Positions 43,360 to 52,246 of a stretch of 64,000 nucleotides of DNA are shown in pieces. The DNA lies in assembly GCF_900102315.1 (NCBI RefSeq), contig NZ_FNBL01000009.1:62001-126000 (forward strand). Reading direction: 5' to 3'. The position numbers and the translations under genes were made by a program. The notes below the pieces were generated by a model, which searched no databases, had not been told where the DNA came from, and saw nothing but the letters and a program-made list of their open reading frames with translations. How positions within the stretch are numbered: the stretch's first letter is position 1; each line of letters opens with the position of its first letter. This DNA is from Celeribacter baekdonensis (GTDB lineage Bacteria; Pseudomonadota; Alphaproteobacteria; Rhodobacterales; Rhodobacteraceae).

Positions 43360-44370
43360 ATGACTGAGGAAATGACCCAAGGCGGATTGAACCGCCGGAT
43401 GTTCATGGCCGGGACCGCAGCGGTCGCGGCCAGTGCCGCCCTTTGGCCGAAAGAGATGCGCGCTCAGGCCGCCGGCCGGAAATTCGCGGCATCGCTTGGC
43501 TGGACGACCTACGATTCCGGTCGTCACCTGCAAGACGGTTTTAACGCGGCCGTGGCGGAACTTGGCGGCGAGCTGACCATGACCGATGCGGGTTTTGATG
43601 CGCGCGTCCAGTCCGATCAGATCGACTCTCTTGTGGCGACAAAGCCCGAGGCCTTGTTTATCACCCCCGCCGATGCTGTCGCCATCGCCCCCGCGGTTGA
43701 GCGCGCCATTGCCGCCGGCATCCCGGTGTTTTGTGCCGACAGCGCCGTGCCCGGTGCCATCGTCACCACAACCGCCATGTCGAACAACTTTGGCATGGGC
43801 CAGTATTCTTGTGAATACATCTGTAAAGCCCTGAACGGAAAAGGCAAAATTGCCCGCGTCATGCTGCCGCAAAACGAAAGCTGGGATCAGCGCACCCTGG
43901 GGATGGAATGGACCTTGCGCCGTTATCCAGAGGTCGAAATCGTCACCGAATGGGCCTTTGCCTTGGCGGGCAATGTCTCGCCGCGTCAGGCCGTGGATAA
44001 CATCCTCACCTCCCACCCGGATGTCGATGCGATCTGGTGTGCTTGGGATGGCGCGGCCGTTGAGGGCACTTTGGCCGCGCGCGCTGCTGGGCGCAATGAT
44101 CTGATCCTGACCGGGATTGATGGCGGGTCTCAGGCGTTCAACTACATCGCAGCCGACACGCCTTTGAAACTGTCCATGGCGCAGAGCTTTTATGAGATGG
44201 CCTATCTCGATGTGTTCTACGCGCATGAACTTTTGGCCGGGCGCAACACGCCGCGCCTGATCTCGACCCCGACCTACGCGGTCACCAAAGACATGCTGCA
44301 AGACGGTATCCCGGACAATTTTGACGTGCCGGGCGAAGCGGAAAAAATGGGTTGGAGCCGCGCGCTCTAA
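43360..44370 (+). CDS. Sugar ABC transporter substrate-binding protein (ribose/RbsB type), Tat-like signal
   Basis: The 336-aa product begins with a twin-arginine-like signal (NRRMFMAGTAAVAASAAL at about residues 11-28), less usual for a sugar-binding protein, then a type I periplasmic binding fold of the Peripla_BP_4 class (LQDGFNAAVAELGG, QSDQIDSLVATKPEALF, ITPADAVAIAPAVERAI, ILTGIDGGSQAFNYI). ATG 43360 has GGAGG at 8 bases. It supplies the substrate to the ATPase and two permeases encoded next. The ligand, presumably a sugar or polyol, is unknown. Confidence 0.88.
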   Translation: MTEEMTQGGLNRRMFMAGTAAVAASAALWPKEMRAQAAGRKFAASLGWTTYDSGRHLQDGFNAAVAELGGELTMTDAGFDARVQSDQIDSLVATKPEALFITPADAVAIAPAVERAIAAGIPVFCADSAVPGAIVTTTAMSNNFGMGQYSCEYICKALNGKGKIARVMLPQNESWDQRTLGMEWTLRRYPEVEIVTEWAFALAGNVSPRQAVDNILTSHPDVDAIWCAWDGAAVEGTLAARAAGRNDLILTGIDGGSQAFNYIAADTPLKLSMAQSFYEMAYLDVFYAHELLAGRNTPRLISTPTYAVTKDMLQDGIPDNFDVPGEAEKMGWSRAL

Positions 44371-44446
44371 GACCCTTTCCATTCGGGGGGAGGGTGGATG
44401 GTTTTGTCCTCCCCTCACATTTCCGCTTATCACAGGAGTTGAGATC

Positions 44447-45964
44447 ATGGGTGCGCCCGTTCTGACCGCCTCGGATGTCTGTAAGCGTTTTGGCCCTGTT
44501 CAGGCCCTGCGCAACGTCGATTTTCGCCTTGAACCCGGGGAAGTGCACGCGCTTTTGGGCATCAACGGCGCGGGGAAATCGACCTTTATCAAAATCTTGT
44601 CTGGCGCGCTCCAGAAGGACAGCGGCACGATCCGCATCGGCGGTGAGGATGTTCATTTCCGCGCCCCCGAAGATGCGATCCGTGCCGGAATTGCCACTGT
44701 TCAACAGCACCCGGAACTGGTGCCGGATATGAGCGGCCTCGACAATATTTTCCTTGGCCGCGAAACCGCCTCCCGCAGTTTGATGGGCCGGATTGATCGC
44801 GAAGCACTTGAGGCGCGCGCCGATGCACTTTTGGCGCGCTTTGCCGTGCCGATTGATCTGAGCCAAGAGGTGGGCCAGATGTCCGCCGTTGAACGCGAAG
44901 CCGTCGCGATCCTGCAAGCGATTGCCGTCGATGGCATCCGCGTGCTTATTCTGGACGAACCGACCTCGACGCTGACCGATGTCGAGCGCGAGGACCTGTT
45001 TGCCCTGATGAATCAGTTGCGCGCACAAGGCATCGCGATCATCTACATCACCCATCAGCTCGAAGAGGTCTTTGCCATCGCCGACAGTTTTTCGGTCTTT
45101 CGCGGCGGTGCCTGTATCGCGCGGATGAGCGTGGAAGAGGCGCGCAGCTCTGGCGTGTCTTTGGCGGATTTGATGCTGGGTGAGGCGGTGGGCGATATTT
45201 TCCCGCCCAAAGCCGATCCAGATGCCCGTGGTGATGTCTTTTTGGAGGTGCGGGATCTGAGTCTGACGCATGGCTTTGAGAACGTGTCTTTTACGGCCCA
45301 TCGCGGCGAGATTTTGGGGCTTTTCGGTCTGGTCGGGTCCGGCTGTGACGAATTGGCCAAGTCGATTTTTGGCGTCGATCCCCCGGATCAGGGCGAGATC
45401 CGCATTCATGGCAAGCCCGTCAGCCTGCGCAAACCGCGCGAGGCGTTGGATGCCGGAATTTTCCTTGTGCCGGGGGATCGCAGGACCGAAGGCTTGGCGT
45501 TGAGCCGGCATTCTCTGTTCAACGTGCCGATGGCCAACCTGCGCCGTGCGGCGGGCGGGCGTTGGGGCCTGAAGAGCCGCCAATTGCGCACTGATATTCA
45601 ACGTTTGACCGATCAGGTCGCGCTGCATCCGCCGCATTTGAACACACCCGCGTCGGGCTTTTCCGGCGGCAATCAACAAAAGATCGTACTCGCCAAGGGG
45701 CTTTATAGCGAGGCGGATATCTACATTTTCGTTGAACCCACCGTTGGCGTCGACATCGGCGCGCGCGCCAAAATTTACGGGCTGATGCGCGAACTGTCAG
45801 AACGCGCGGCGGTGATTGTTGTGTCGAGCGATTGTGACGAGGTGCATGGCGTGGCGGACCGGACCATCGCTTTGCACAAAGGCCGCCAAGTCGAACCCGA
45901 GAGCGGCGTGTTTTCGCGCGATGATTTGTTGATGGCCGGGATTATGGGGGAGGGATCGCTATGA
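44447..45964 (+). CDS. Sugar ABC transporter ATP-binding protein (RbsA type, two NBDs)
   Basis: The 505-aa product has two nucleotide-binding domains. NBD1 is complete in Walker A (GINGAGKST, near residue 40) and Walker B (VLILDEPTS), but its signature reads MSAVEREAVA in place of LSGGQ-type. NBD2 has a non-canonical Walker A (LVGSGCDELAK), FSGGNQQKIVLAK signature and a degenerate Walker B region (IYIFVEPTVGVD). This asymmetry is normal for RbsA/MglA-type ATPases. It powers import through the adjacent permeases. Confidence 0.9.
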   Translation: MGAPVLTASDVCKRFGPVQALRNVDFRLEPGEVHALLGINGAGKSTFIKILSGALQKDSGTIRIGGEDVHFRAPEDAIRAGIATVQQHPELVPDMSGLDNIFLGRETASRSLMGRIDREALEARADALLARFAVPIDLSQEVGQMSAVEREAVAILQAIAVDGIRVLILDEPTSTLTDVEREDLFALMNQLRAQGIAIIYITHQLEEVFAIADSFSVFRGGACIARMSVEEARSSGVSLADLMLGEAVGDIFPPKADPDARGDVFLEVRDLSLTHGFENVSFTAHRGEILGLFGLVGSGCDELAKSIFGVDPPDQGEIRIHGKPVSLRKPREALDAGIFLVPGDRRTEGLALSRHSLFNVPMANLRRAAGGRWGLKSRQLRTDIQRLTDQVALHPPHLNTPASGFSGGNQQKIVLAKGLYSEADIYIFVEPTVGVDIGARAKIYGLMRELSERAAVIVVSSDCDEVHGVADRTIALHKGRQVEPESGVFSRDDLLMAGIMGEGSL

Positions 45965-46977
45965 GAACTTGGAAAGACCGTATGCGCCATTCGACGCGAG
46001 GGCTGGGGTTTGTTGCGCTGGTCCTGATCGTGGCCGCCATCTTTGGTGTGCTTGAACCGCGCTTTCTCAGCTATGTCAGCCTGAATGGCATTGCCCGGCA
46101 TATGGCCGCCAATGGCTTGGCCGCTCTTGGGCTGACCTTCGTGGTGATCGTGCGCAAATTTGATCTGTCGATTGCGGGTGTCGCCGCCTTTTGTGCCATG
46201 TCGATGGGCGCGCTCATCGCCGCTGGCTGGCCGCTCTGGTCGGTGATCCTCGCCGGGCTGGCGCTGGGCGCTGTGATCGGGGGGATTTCCGGTATTGCGA
46301 TCAGTCGCTTTGGTCTGCCCGATATTGTGACCACCATTGCGGTGGGCTCGATCGGCACCGGGCTTGCCTTTATCTACACCGGCGGGCGCTCGATTTTTCA
46401 AAACTTCTTCACCAGTGGCATCACCGATCTCAATGATGCCAAGCTCATGGGGCTGGGGGTGTCGATGTGGCTCTTGGTGGCGATCTATGCGCTGGCGTGG
46501 TTTGTGCTCAGCCGCACCCGCACCGGGCTTGCGTTTTACGCGACGGGTGAAAATCCGATGGCGGCGCATTTCTCCGGCATCGCCACGCGCCGCTTTGTCG
46601 CCTTGGCCTATGTGCTTTGCGCCATGTGCACCGTGCTTGCCGTCCTTCTGATCCTCGCCGAATCCGGCACAGCCGAAACCAACAAAGGCGCCAATTTGAT
46701 GATGCCCGCCTATGCCGGGGTGTTTTTGGGCGCGGCCATCATGGGCGGCACCTCCGTGATCGCGAGCTTTGGCGGGATCTTGTTGATCACCATGCTGCTC
46801 GACGGTTTCGCATTGATGGGTCTGCCTTACTACTACAGCGACGGCGTGGTCAGCTTGATCCTGTTGATCGGTGTGCTTGCCTTTTCCGACGGTGCGCGTG
46901 GCACATTGCAGGCGCTTCGGTTCCTCTTTTGGCCGCAAAAATCCACAAAACCCACCGCAAAAGGGAGCGACGCATGA
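45961..46977 (+). CDS. Sugar ABC transporter permease 1 (RbsC type)
   Basis: The 338-aa product is a ribose-class permease of the BPD_transp_2 family with about nine helices; signature GFVALVLIVAAIFG, a conserved FTVVIVRKFDLSIAGVAAF and later ENPMAAHFSGIATRR. The ATG overlaps the ATPase stop by four bases. It pairs with the second permease downstream; two different permeases suggest a heterodimeric channel. Confidence 0.9.
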   Translation: MRTWKDRMRHSTRGLGFVALVLIVAAIFGVLEPRFLSYVSLNGIARHMAANGLAALGLTFVVIVRKFDLSIAGVAAFCAMSMGALIAAGWPLWSVILAGLALGAVIGGISGIAISRFGLPDIVTTIAVGSIGTGLAFIYTGGRSIFQNFFTSGITDLNDAKLMGLGVSMWLLVAIYALAWFVLSRTRTGLAFYATGENPMAAHFSGIATRRFVALAYVLCAMCTVLAVLLILAESGTAETNKGANLMMPAYAGVFLGAAIMGGTSVIASFGGILLITMLLDGFALMGLPYYYSDGVVSLILLIGVLAFSDGARGTLQALRFLFWPQKSTKPTAKGSDA

Positions 46978-47981
46978 CCATGACCTCAACAGTAAAATTC
47001 GCACAAAGCCGTCCGCGTGGGCGTAAGATCGCGCGGCTTACCACCGATCTGTGGCTGGTCGTGGCCGTGATCGTCGTCACCTTGGGGATCGCCAGTCAAC
47101 GTCCACAGCTTTTGGATGCGGTCAATATCGCCACCGTGCTCAAATCTTTCTCCATCATGGTGGTGATGGTGCTGGGGCTGACATGGGTCATCGCCTCGGG
47201 CAAGATCGACGTCAGTTTCATGCAGGTTGCAGCCCTTTCGAATATGATCTGTGCCTATGCTTTGGCGCAGGGTTGGAGCTGGGGCGGGGCCATCGTGGTG
47301 GCGCTTATGGCGGGGGCTTTGGTCGGGTTGATCAATGGCTGGTTGGTGGCCTCGATGCGTTTGCCCGCACTGATCGTGACCATTTCAACCGCCGGAATAT
47401 GCGCCTCCATCGCGGCGGCTCTGGGCAAGGGCACGGTGATCCGCATCGCCGATCCGGGTCCGCTTGAACCGCTGTTGCAACCTGCATTGGGCGGGGCTGT
47501 GCCGATGATCGTGGTGCCGGTTCTTTTGATCGCAGCCGTGGCGTGGTTCGTGCAAGAACGGCTGAGCTTTGGTCGCTATATCTACGCATTGGGGCAAAAC
47601 GAAGCGGCCGTGCGCGCCGTTGGTGTGCCCGTGGTGAAACTCACCATCATCCTCTTTGCGCTCTCCGGGGTAAGTTCGGCCCTCGCGGGTGTTTTGCTCG
47701 CCTCAAGCCTGTCCTCGGGCCAGCCGATGATTGGCGGACCTTTCCTGATCAACGGGCTGACCGTGGTTCTGTTGGGCGGCATGATGGTGCGGGTGGGCAA
47801 GCCCAATATCCTTGGCACGCTCACCGCCACGCTGTTTATCGGCGTGTTGTTCAGTGGTGCGACCTTGCTGGGATTGCCGGATTTCCAACGTCAGATCATC
47901 CAAGGTGTCCTGCTTTTGACCGGGTTGATCGTGGCCACCATTGCCGCAAGCCATCACGGCGCGCGGACAGCGGGGCAGTGA
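46974..47981 (+). CDS. Sugar ABC transporter permease 2 (RbsC type)
   Basis: The 335-aa product has the same family topology: GLTWVIASGKIDVSFMQVA, GQNEAAVRAVGVPVVKLTI, and GGMMVRVGKPNILGTL. ATG 46974 overlaps the stop of permease 1 by four bases and has GGGAG upstream. A longer in-frame start lies inside permease 1 and is rejected. The FGGY kinase gene begins one base after its stop. Confidence 0.9.
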   Translation: MTMTSTVKFAQSRPRGRKIARLTTDLWLVVAVIVVTLGIASQRPQLLDAVNIATVLKSFSIMVVMVLGLTWVIASGKIDVSFMQVAALSNMICAYALAQGWSWGGAIVVALMAGALVGLINGWLVASMRLPALIVTISTAGICASIAAALGKGTVIRIADPGPLEPLLQPALGGAVPMIVVPVLLIAAVAWFVQERLSFGRYIYALGQNEAAVRAVGVPVVKLTIILFALSGVSSALAGVLLASSLSSGQPMIGGPFLINGLTVVLLGGMMVRVGKPNILGTLTATLFIGVLFSGATLLGLPDFQRQIIQGVLLLTGLIVATIAASHHGARTAGQ

Positions 47982-47982
47982 T

Positions 47983-49533
47983 ATGACCACTGATATGACC
48001 AATGTGACCCAAGATCTGATCCTCGGACTCGACTGTGGCACCGGTGGGGCGCGGGCGCTGATCTCAACGGTGGCGGGGGATGTGCTTGCCATCGTCGACA
48101 GCCCCTATCCCACCCAATACCCCCATCCGGGCTGGGCAACGCAAAGCCCGGATGCGTGGTGGCGCGCAGCCTGTGAGGCGGTGCGTGGGGCCATTGCTGA
48201 GGCCAGCATTGATCCCGCGCGCATTGCGGCGATCTGTGCTGATGGCACCTCAAGCACCTTGGTGTCTTTGGATGCCGATTTGACGCCTGTGTCCGACGCG
48301 ATCTTGTGGATGGACAACCGCGCCTCACCGCAAGCCCGCCGGATCGAGCACACCGGACACCCGGCCCTGCGTCGGTCGCGCGCGGGCGTTTCCGCCGAAA
48401 CCGCTTTGCCGAAAATCATGTGGCTCAAAGACAATGAGCCAGAGGCCTATACCGCCACCCGCTGGTTTGTCGAAATGACGGATTACATGGCGCTTTGCCT
48501 GTCGGGGACGCTGACCCTGGGTCAGAACCACACCATCAATCGCTGGTTTTATAATCCGCGCGCGGGCGGCTGGCCGGTTGATTTTCTCGACGCGATTGGA
48601 CTTGCGGGCATCACCGAACGCTTTCCCAAAGACATGCCCGCTTTGGGCGATCCGATCGGTCCGATCACAGCGCAGGCGGCAGAACAGATGGGACTGTCGC
48701 CCAAAACGCTGGTCGTGGCCGGGGGCACGGATGCCTATGTCGCCATGGTCGGGCTGAACACTCTGCGCCCCGGCGAAACCGCGCTGATCACCGGCACCTC
48801 GCATCTGGTGCTGCCGGTGGTGGCCGAGGATGTCGAGATCGAAGGCCTGTTTGGCCCGCATCCCGATTGCGTCAGCCAAGGCACGTTTGTCATGGAGGGC
48901 GGGCAAGTGTCCTCGGGCGGGATTCTGCGGTGGTGGCATGATCTGCTGCATGAGGGCGACAATGGCTATGAGGAGATGTTGGCCCAAGCCGAAGCCGCCC
49001 CTCCCGGAGCCAATGGTTTGGTCGTGCTCGATTTCTGGCAGGGCAATCGCAACCCTTTCACCGATTACGACCTGCAAGGCGCGATCTGGGGGCTGACGCT
49101 CAAACATGGCCGCGCTGACATCACTCGCGCGCTGATGGAATCTGTGGCGCTTGGCACCGCCAATATTTTGGGTCGTTTGCAAGCGCGTGGGCTGGTGGTC
49201 AAAACCATGACGTTGGCCGGCGGTGTGTTACGGTCGCCGTTTTGGGCGCAGATGCACGCCGATGCCACGGGCGTCACTCTGCGCATTCCCGAAGTGGGCG
49301 AAGCCACCGCCTTTGGCGCCGCGATCACGGCGGCGGTGGGCGCGGGTTTGCACCCGTCGCTGGAACACGCCGCCGATGCGATGGTGCGCATTCGCTCCGA
49401 AATTCACCCTGATCCCATGCGCCACGCGCAGCTCAGTTCACAGATGGAGATCTATCTAGAAACCCATGCGGCGCTGCGGCCCTTGATGCACCGCCAAGCC
49501 GCGCGAAGCCGGGCCAGCCCACCCGCGCACTAA
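47983..49533 (+). CDS. FGGY carbohydrate kinase, ribulokinase/erythritol-kinase-like
   Basis: The 516-aa product has GLDCGTGGARALI near residue 14, the acceptor segment LWMDNRASP and the C-terminal LAGGVLRSPFWAQMHAD and GEATAFGAAITAA. A middle motif DFWQGNRNPFTDY matches the DWWNGNRS region of ribulokinase relatives, so its substrate differs from that of the first FGGY kinase in this cluster. It is translated right after permease 2. Two FGGY kinases in one operon suggest two phosphorylatable substrates or alternative stereoisomers. Confidence 0.85.
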   Translation: MTTDMTNVTQDLILGLDCGTGGARALISTVAGDVLAIVDSPYPTQYPHPGWATQSPDAWWRAACEAVRGAIAEASIDPARIAAICADGTSSTLVSLDADLTPVSDAILWMDNRASPQARRIEHTGHPALRRSRAGVSAETALPKIMWLKDNEPEAYTATRWFVEMTDYMALCLSGTLTLGQNHTINRWFYNPRAGGWPVDFLDAIGLAGITERFPKDMPALGDPIGPITAQAAEQMGLSPKTLVVAGGTDAYVAMVGLNTLRPGETALITGTSHLVLPVVAEDVEIEGLFGPHPDCVSQGTFVMEGGQVSSGGILRWWHDLLHEGDNGYEEMLAQAEAAPPGANGLVVLDFWQGNRNPFTDYDLQGAIWGLTLKHGRADITRALMESVALGTANILGRLQARGLVVKTMTLAGGVLRSPFWAQMHADATGVTLRIPEVGEATAFGAAITAAVGAGLHPSLEHAADAMVRIRSEIHPDPMRHAQLSSQMEIYLETHAALRPLMHRQAARSRASPPAH

Positions 49534-49617
49534 CGCCCAAACCCCTCATTTTTATCGACTTTCGGTTGCAGCTCTCGGCTGTGGCCCGGAATCCTACTGC
49601 CAATGAAAGGAAAAATC

Positions 49618-51390
49618 ATGGCTCATATCGGAGACCTCATTGCTGAAATGCTTGCACAATACGGGGTTGAATATGTCTACGGGATGCCCGGCGGACAGAC
49701 CACCGCGCTCCATGATGGCATTTCGCGCCGCAACGACCGTATCCGCCATATCTTGATGCGCGACGAACGCAACGCCGCCTATGCCGCCGACGCTTACGCC
49801 CGTCTGACCGGCAAACCCGGCATCTGTGATGTGACTGTGGGGCCGGGTGCAAACCTGCTGCCTGCGGGCTTTTTGGAGGCGCTCAATGCCTCGATCCCGA
49901 TGATCGGGATCATTGGTGAGTTGCCGCTGGATTGGTTGCCGCTGAAAGAAAAAGGCATTGCCAGCCAAGGCTTTGACCAGCTCAGCTTTTTCAAAAGCTG
50001 CTCGAAAGAGGCCTATTTGGTGCCCTCGGTTGCGGCCCTGCCGGAATTGATCCGCACCGCATTTCGGGTGGCCACGTCGCCGCGCCCCGGTCCCGTGGCG
50101 TTGATTATTCCGCATGATATTTTCGATGCGGAATGGGATGAAGACCTGTTGAAAATCAAGGTCGATGATCGTTCGGTCCAGATGCCTTACATGCGCAGCT
50201 GTGCGCCCGCAGGCGAGATTGCCGCCGCAGCCGCTCTGATCAAACGGGCCAAACGTCCGGCGCTGGTCTGTGGCGGCGGTGTGCATGGTTCGGGTGCCGC
50301 CGAGATTGTCACCGAGTTTGCAGACAGGTTTAATGGCCTTGCGGTGACAAGCCTCTCGGGCAAAGGATCGGTGCCGGAAACGCGCGATTATGCGGCGGGG
50401 GTGCTCAACCCTCTGGGATCGAAAGCGGCCATTGATCTGATCAAAGAGGCCGATCTGGTGGTTTGGTGTGGTTCGAAAGTCAGCCAAAACACGGGCATGA
50501 ACTGGTCTTTGCCCCTGCCGGAACAAGCGACCATCACCATCGACTTTGATCCGCTCGAACATGGCCGGACGTTCCGACCGACGGTGGCCTTGATGGGGGA
50601 TGTGCGCGAAACCGTTTTGGCGCTTGGCACCGCTTTGGGAGACATTCCCGAGCACAACGATTGGCTTGCCCGGATTTCCGAGGTCAAAGCAGAATGCGAC
50701 GCCGACAAAGCCGCTGAAATCGCCTCCGATAGGTTGCCGATTCAACCACCGAGAATCATGGATGAAATCGCCAAGCGACTTGAGGAAGATGACATCGTGG
50801 TCTCCGACGCCTCGTTTTCGGCGGGTTGGATCTCCGGCTATATTCCTGCGAAAAAACCGGGGCGTCAGTTCTTGTTTGCGCGCGGGCAAGGGGGCTTGGG
50901 CTATGCCGTGCCGGGGGCGATTGGTGCCGCAGCCGTGCGGCCAAATGCGCGGATTGTGACCGTGGCGGGCGATGGCGCATTTTCCTACACGCTCGGCGAA
51001 TTGGCGACCATGTGCCAATATGACCAAAAGGTCGTCAACGTGGTGATCAACAACGGTAAACTGGGCTGGATTCAACTCTGGCAGGAGCTGTATTTCAACA
51101 ACGTCCAGTCGGTTGATCTGGAAAAGCAAAGTTCGGTTCCGGGCTATGCGGGCGCGGCTGCGGCGCTTGGACTTTTGGGCATCTATGTTGAAAAACCCGA
51201 CGAGATTGGTCCGGCTTTGGATCGCGCTTTTGCCCATAATGGACCATCGGTGGTCGAGGTGCGCATTGATGATCGGGCAACGCCGATCCATTCGTTCAAA
51301 CGCCGCCTGCGTGAGAAATCGGATACGCCGTTCCCGCGTCCCGGCACGGTCTATCGCCTGCGCGACTGGAAGGTTTCGCCGGATCTGTAA
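49618..51390 (+). CDS. ThDP-dependent enzyme of the acetolactate synthase family
   Basis: The 590-aa product has all three ThDP domains. The PYR-domain catalytic glutamate is Glu50 in MRDERNAAYAADAYARLTG, the PP-domain ThDP motif is GDGAFSYTLGEL with VINNGKLGW further on, and the central domain is present. ATG 49618 has AAGGA at 7 bases. It is not close to ordinary acetolactate synthase in the small motifs, and no regulatory subunit (IlvH) follows. It could cleave or condense a keto-sugar derived from the polyol, in the manner of IolD- or sulfoacetaldehyde-type relatives; this is inference. It is the last gene of the cluster; a hairpin follows. Confidence 0.8.
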   Translation: MAHIGDLIAEMLAQYGVEYVYGMPGGQTTALHDGISRRNDRIRHILMRDERNAAYAADAYARLTGKPGICDVTVGPGANLLPAGFLEALNASIPMIGIIGELPLDWLPLKEKGIASQGFDQLSFFKSCSKEAYLVPSVAALPELIRTAFRVATSPRPGPVALIIPHDIFDAEWDEDLLKIKVDDRSVQMPYMRSCAPAGEIAAAAALIKRAKRPALVCGGGVHGSGAAEIVTEFADRFNGLAVTSLSGKGSVPETRDYAAGVLNPLGSKAAIDLIKEADLVVWCGSKVSQNTGMNWSLPLPEQATITIDFDPLEHGRTFRPTVALMGDVRETVLALGTALGDIPEHNDWLARISEVKAECDADKAAEIASDRLPIQPPRIMDEIAKRLEEDDIVVSDASFSAGWISGYIPAKKPGRQFLFARGQGGLGYAVPGAIGAAAVRPNARIVTVAGDGAFSYTLGELATMCQYDQKVVNVVINNGKLGWIQLWQELYFNNVQSVDLEKQSSVPGYAGAAAALGLLGIYVEKPDEIGPALDRAFAHNGPSVVEVRIDDRATPIHSFKRRLREKSDTPFPRPGTVYRLRDWKVSPDL

Positions 51391-52246
51391 CGGTTCGGGT
51401 CCCCTCAGTGTTCCAGATCGTGTCTGCAAAAGACCGGATGCGCATACCGCGCGTTCGGTCATTTTGGTTCCGGCCTTCAGGGGCGGCCATATTGTATGCG
51501 ACCATCGCCACGGTTGCGTGATCCGCACATTTTTACAGCATGTCTTTTGCCGAAACATTTTTGCCGTGCAGCGAATCTTTCGCAGCCGCAGCGTCTGCCA
51601 AATCTCGCTCATAGGGCGCAACGGGGCAAACTGTACCCGGTCGTCAAATACGTAAACCTGAGACAATTTCATCACGCAGGTTGCGGTGACAAAAGGCCTT
51701 TTTGGATTCGGTTTGGGGAAAGACAGAGTCAAGCGCGAAGTTCGATTGCGCGGGTGCTCCACAGGTTGCTAGCTTGCCCATGCGATTCACGTCGTCTTGG
51801 GGGACATTCAGGGATCGTGCAAGGCAAACGGACAGCTAAATTTGCCAGTCCGGGATTGGAATTTGATCCGCTTGCACGCCATTGAGGCCTTTCGTCTGGG
51901 TAGGGGTACCTAGACCAAAGGTTATTTAGACCGATCACGCTTTGGCGTTTGGTCGGTTCTGATGTGTCCAAACAACCCGCGCCTGTCGTGTGCAAATTCT
52001 GTTTAGCAGGGTGTGAGGCCCCTGTTTTCTAAGGGTTTGTACAGGTTAGGCGCGACAAACATGGGCACCGGTGCCGGAAACATGCGACTTTGTGAGGGAG
52101 TCGTATGTACGGCCTTTAGTATACTGGGCCCATGAATATCGAGACGATCCGAGGCGCAAGAGCCACGGTTCAGGCAGTCTGCTGCCTGCGCCCGATGTCG
52201 GAAAACCCGGCATTGCATAAACAACGATAATGGGTCGAACATAAAA
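51391..52246. other. Leader region upstream of dnaA, without a supported gene
   Basis: 856 bases hold no convincing coding region. I found no close match to the DnaA-box consensus TTATCCACA (nearest, TGCTCCACA near 51755, has two mismatches) and no cluster of AT-rich repeats, so an oriC here is not supported. A TATACT at 52120-52125 could be a -10 element; a GGCACCGGTGCC palindrome is at 52064-52075, and CAGGCAG/CTGCCTG at 52171-52188 form a small hairpin before dnaA. Confidence 0.5.
51432..51465 (+). terminator. Possible terminator after the ThDP gene
   Basis: GACCG (51432-51436) pairs with CGGTC (51456-51460) with an inner GCGC/GCGC stem, followed by ATTTT. It lies 42 bases beyond the ThDP stop. 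The stem is short and interrupted. Confidence 0.35.

Noticed and set aside
51495-51885. Open frames on both strands in the dnaA leader
   Set aside because: No ribosome site or family pattern, and long shadows of the ThDP gene extend into the area.
52081-52246. oriC at the dnaA promoter
   Set aside because: No cluster of DnaA boxes and no AT-rich repeats are visible by eye.
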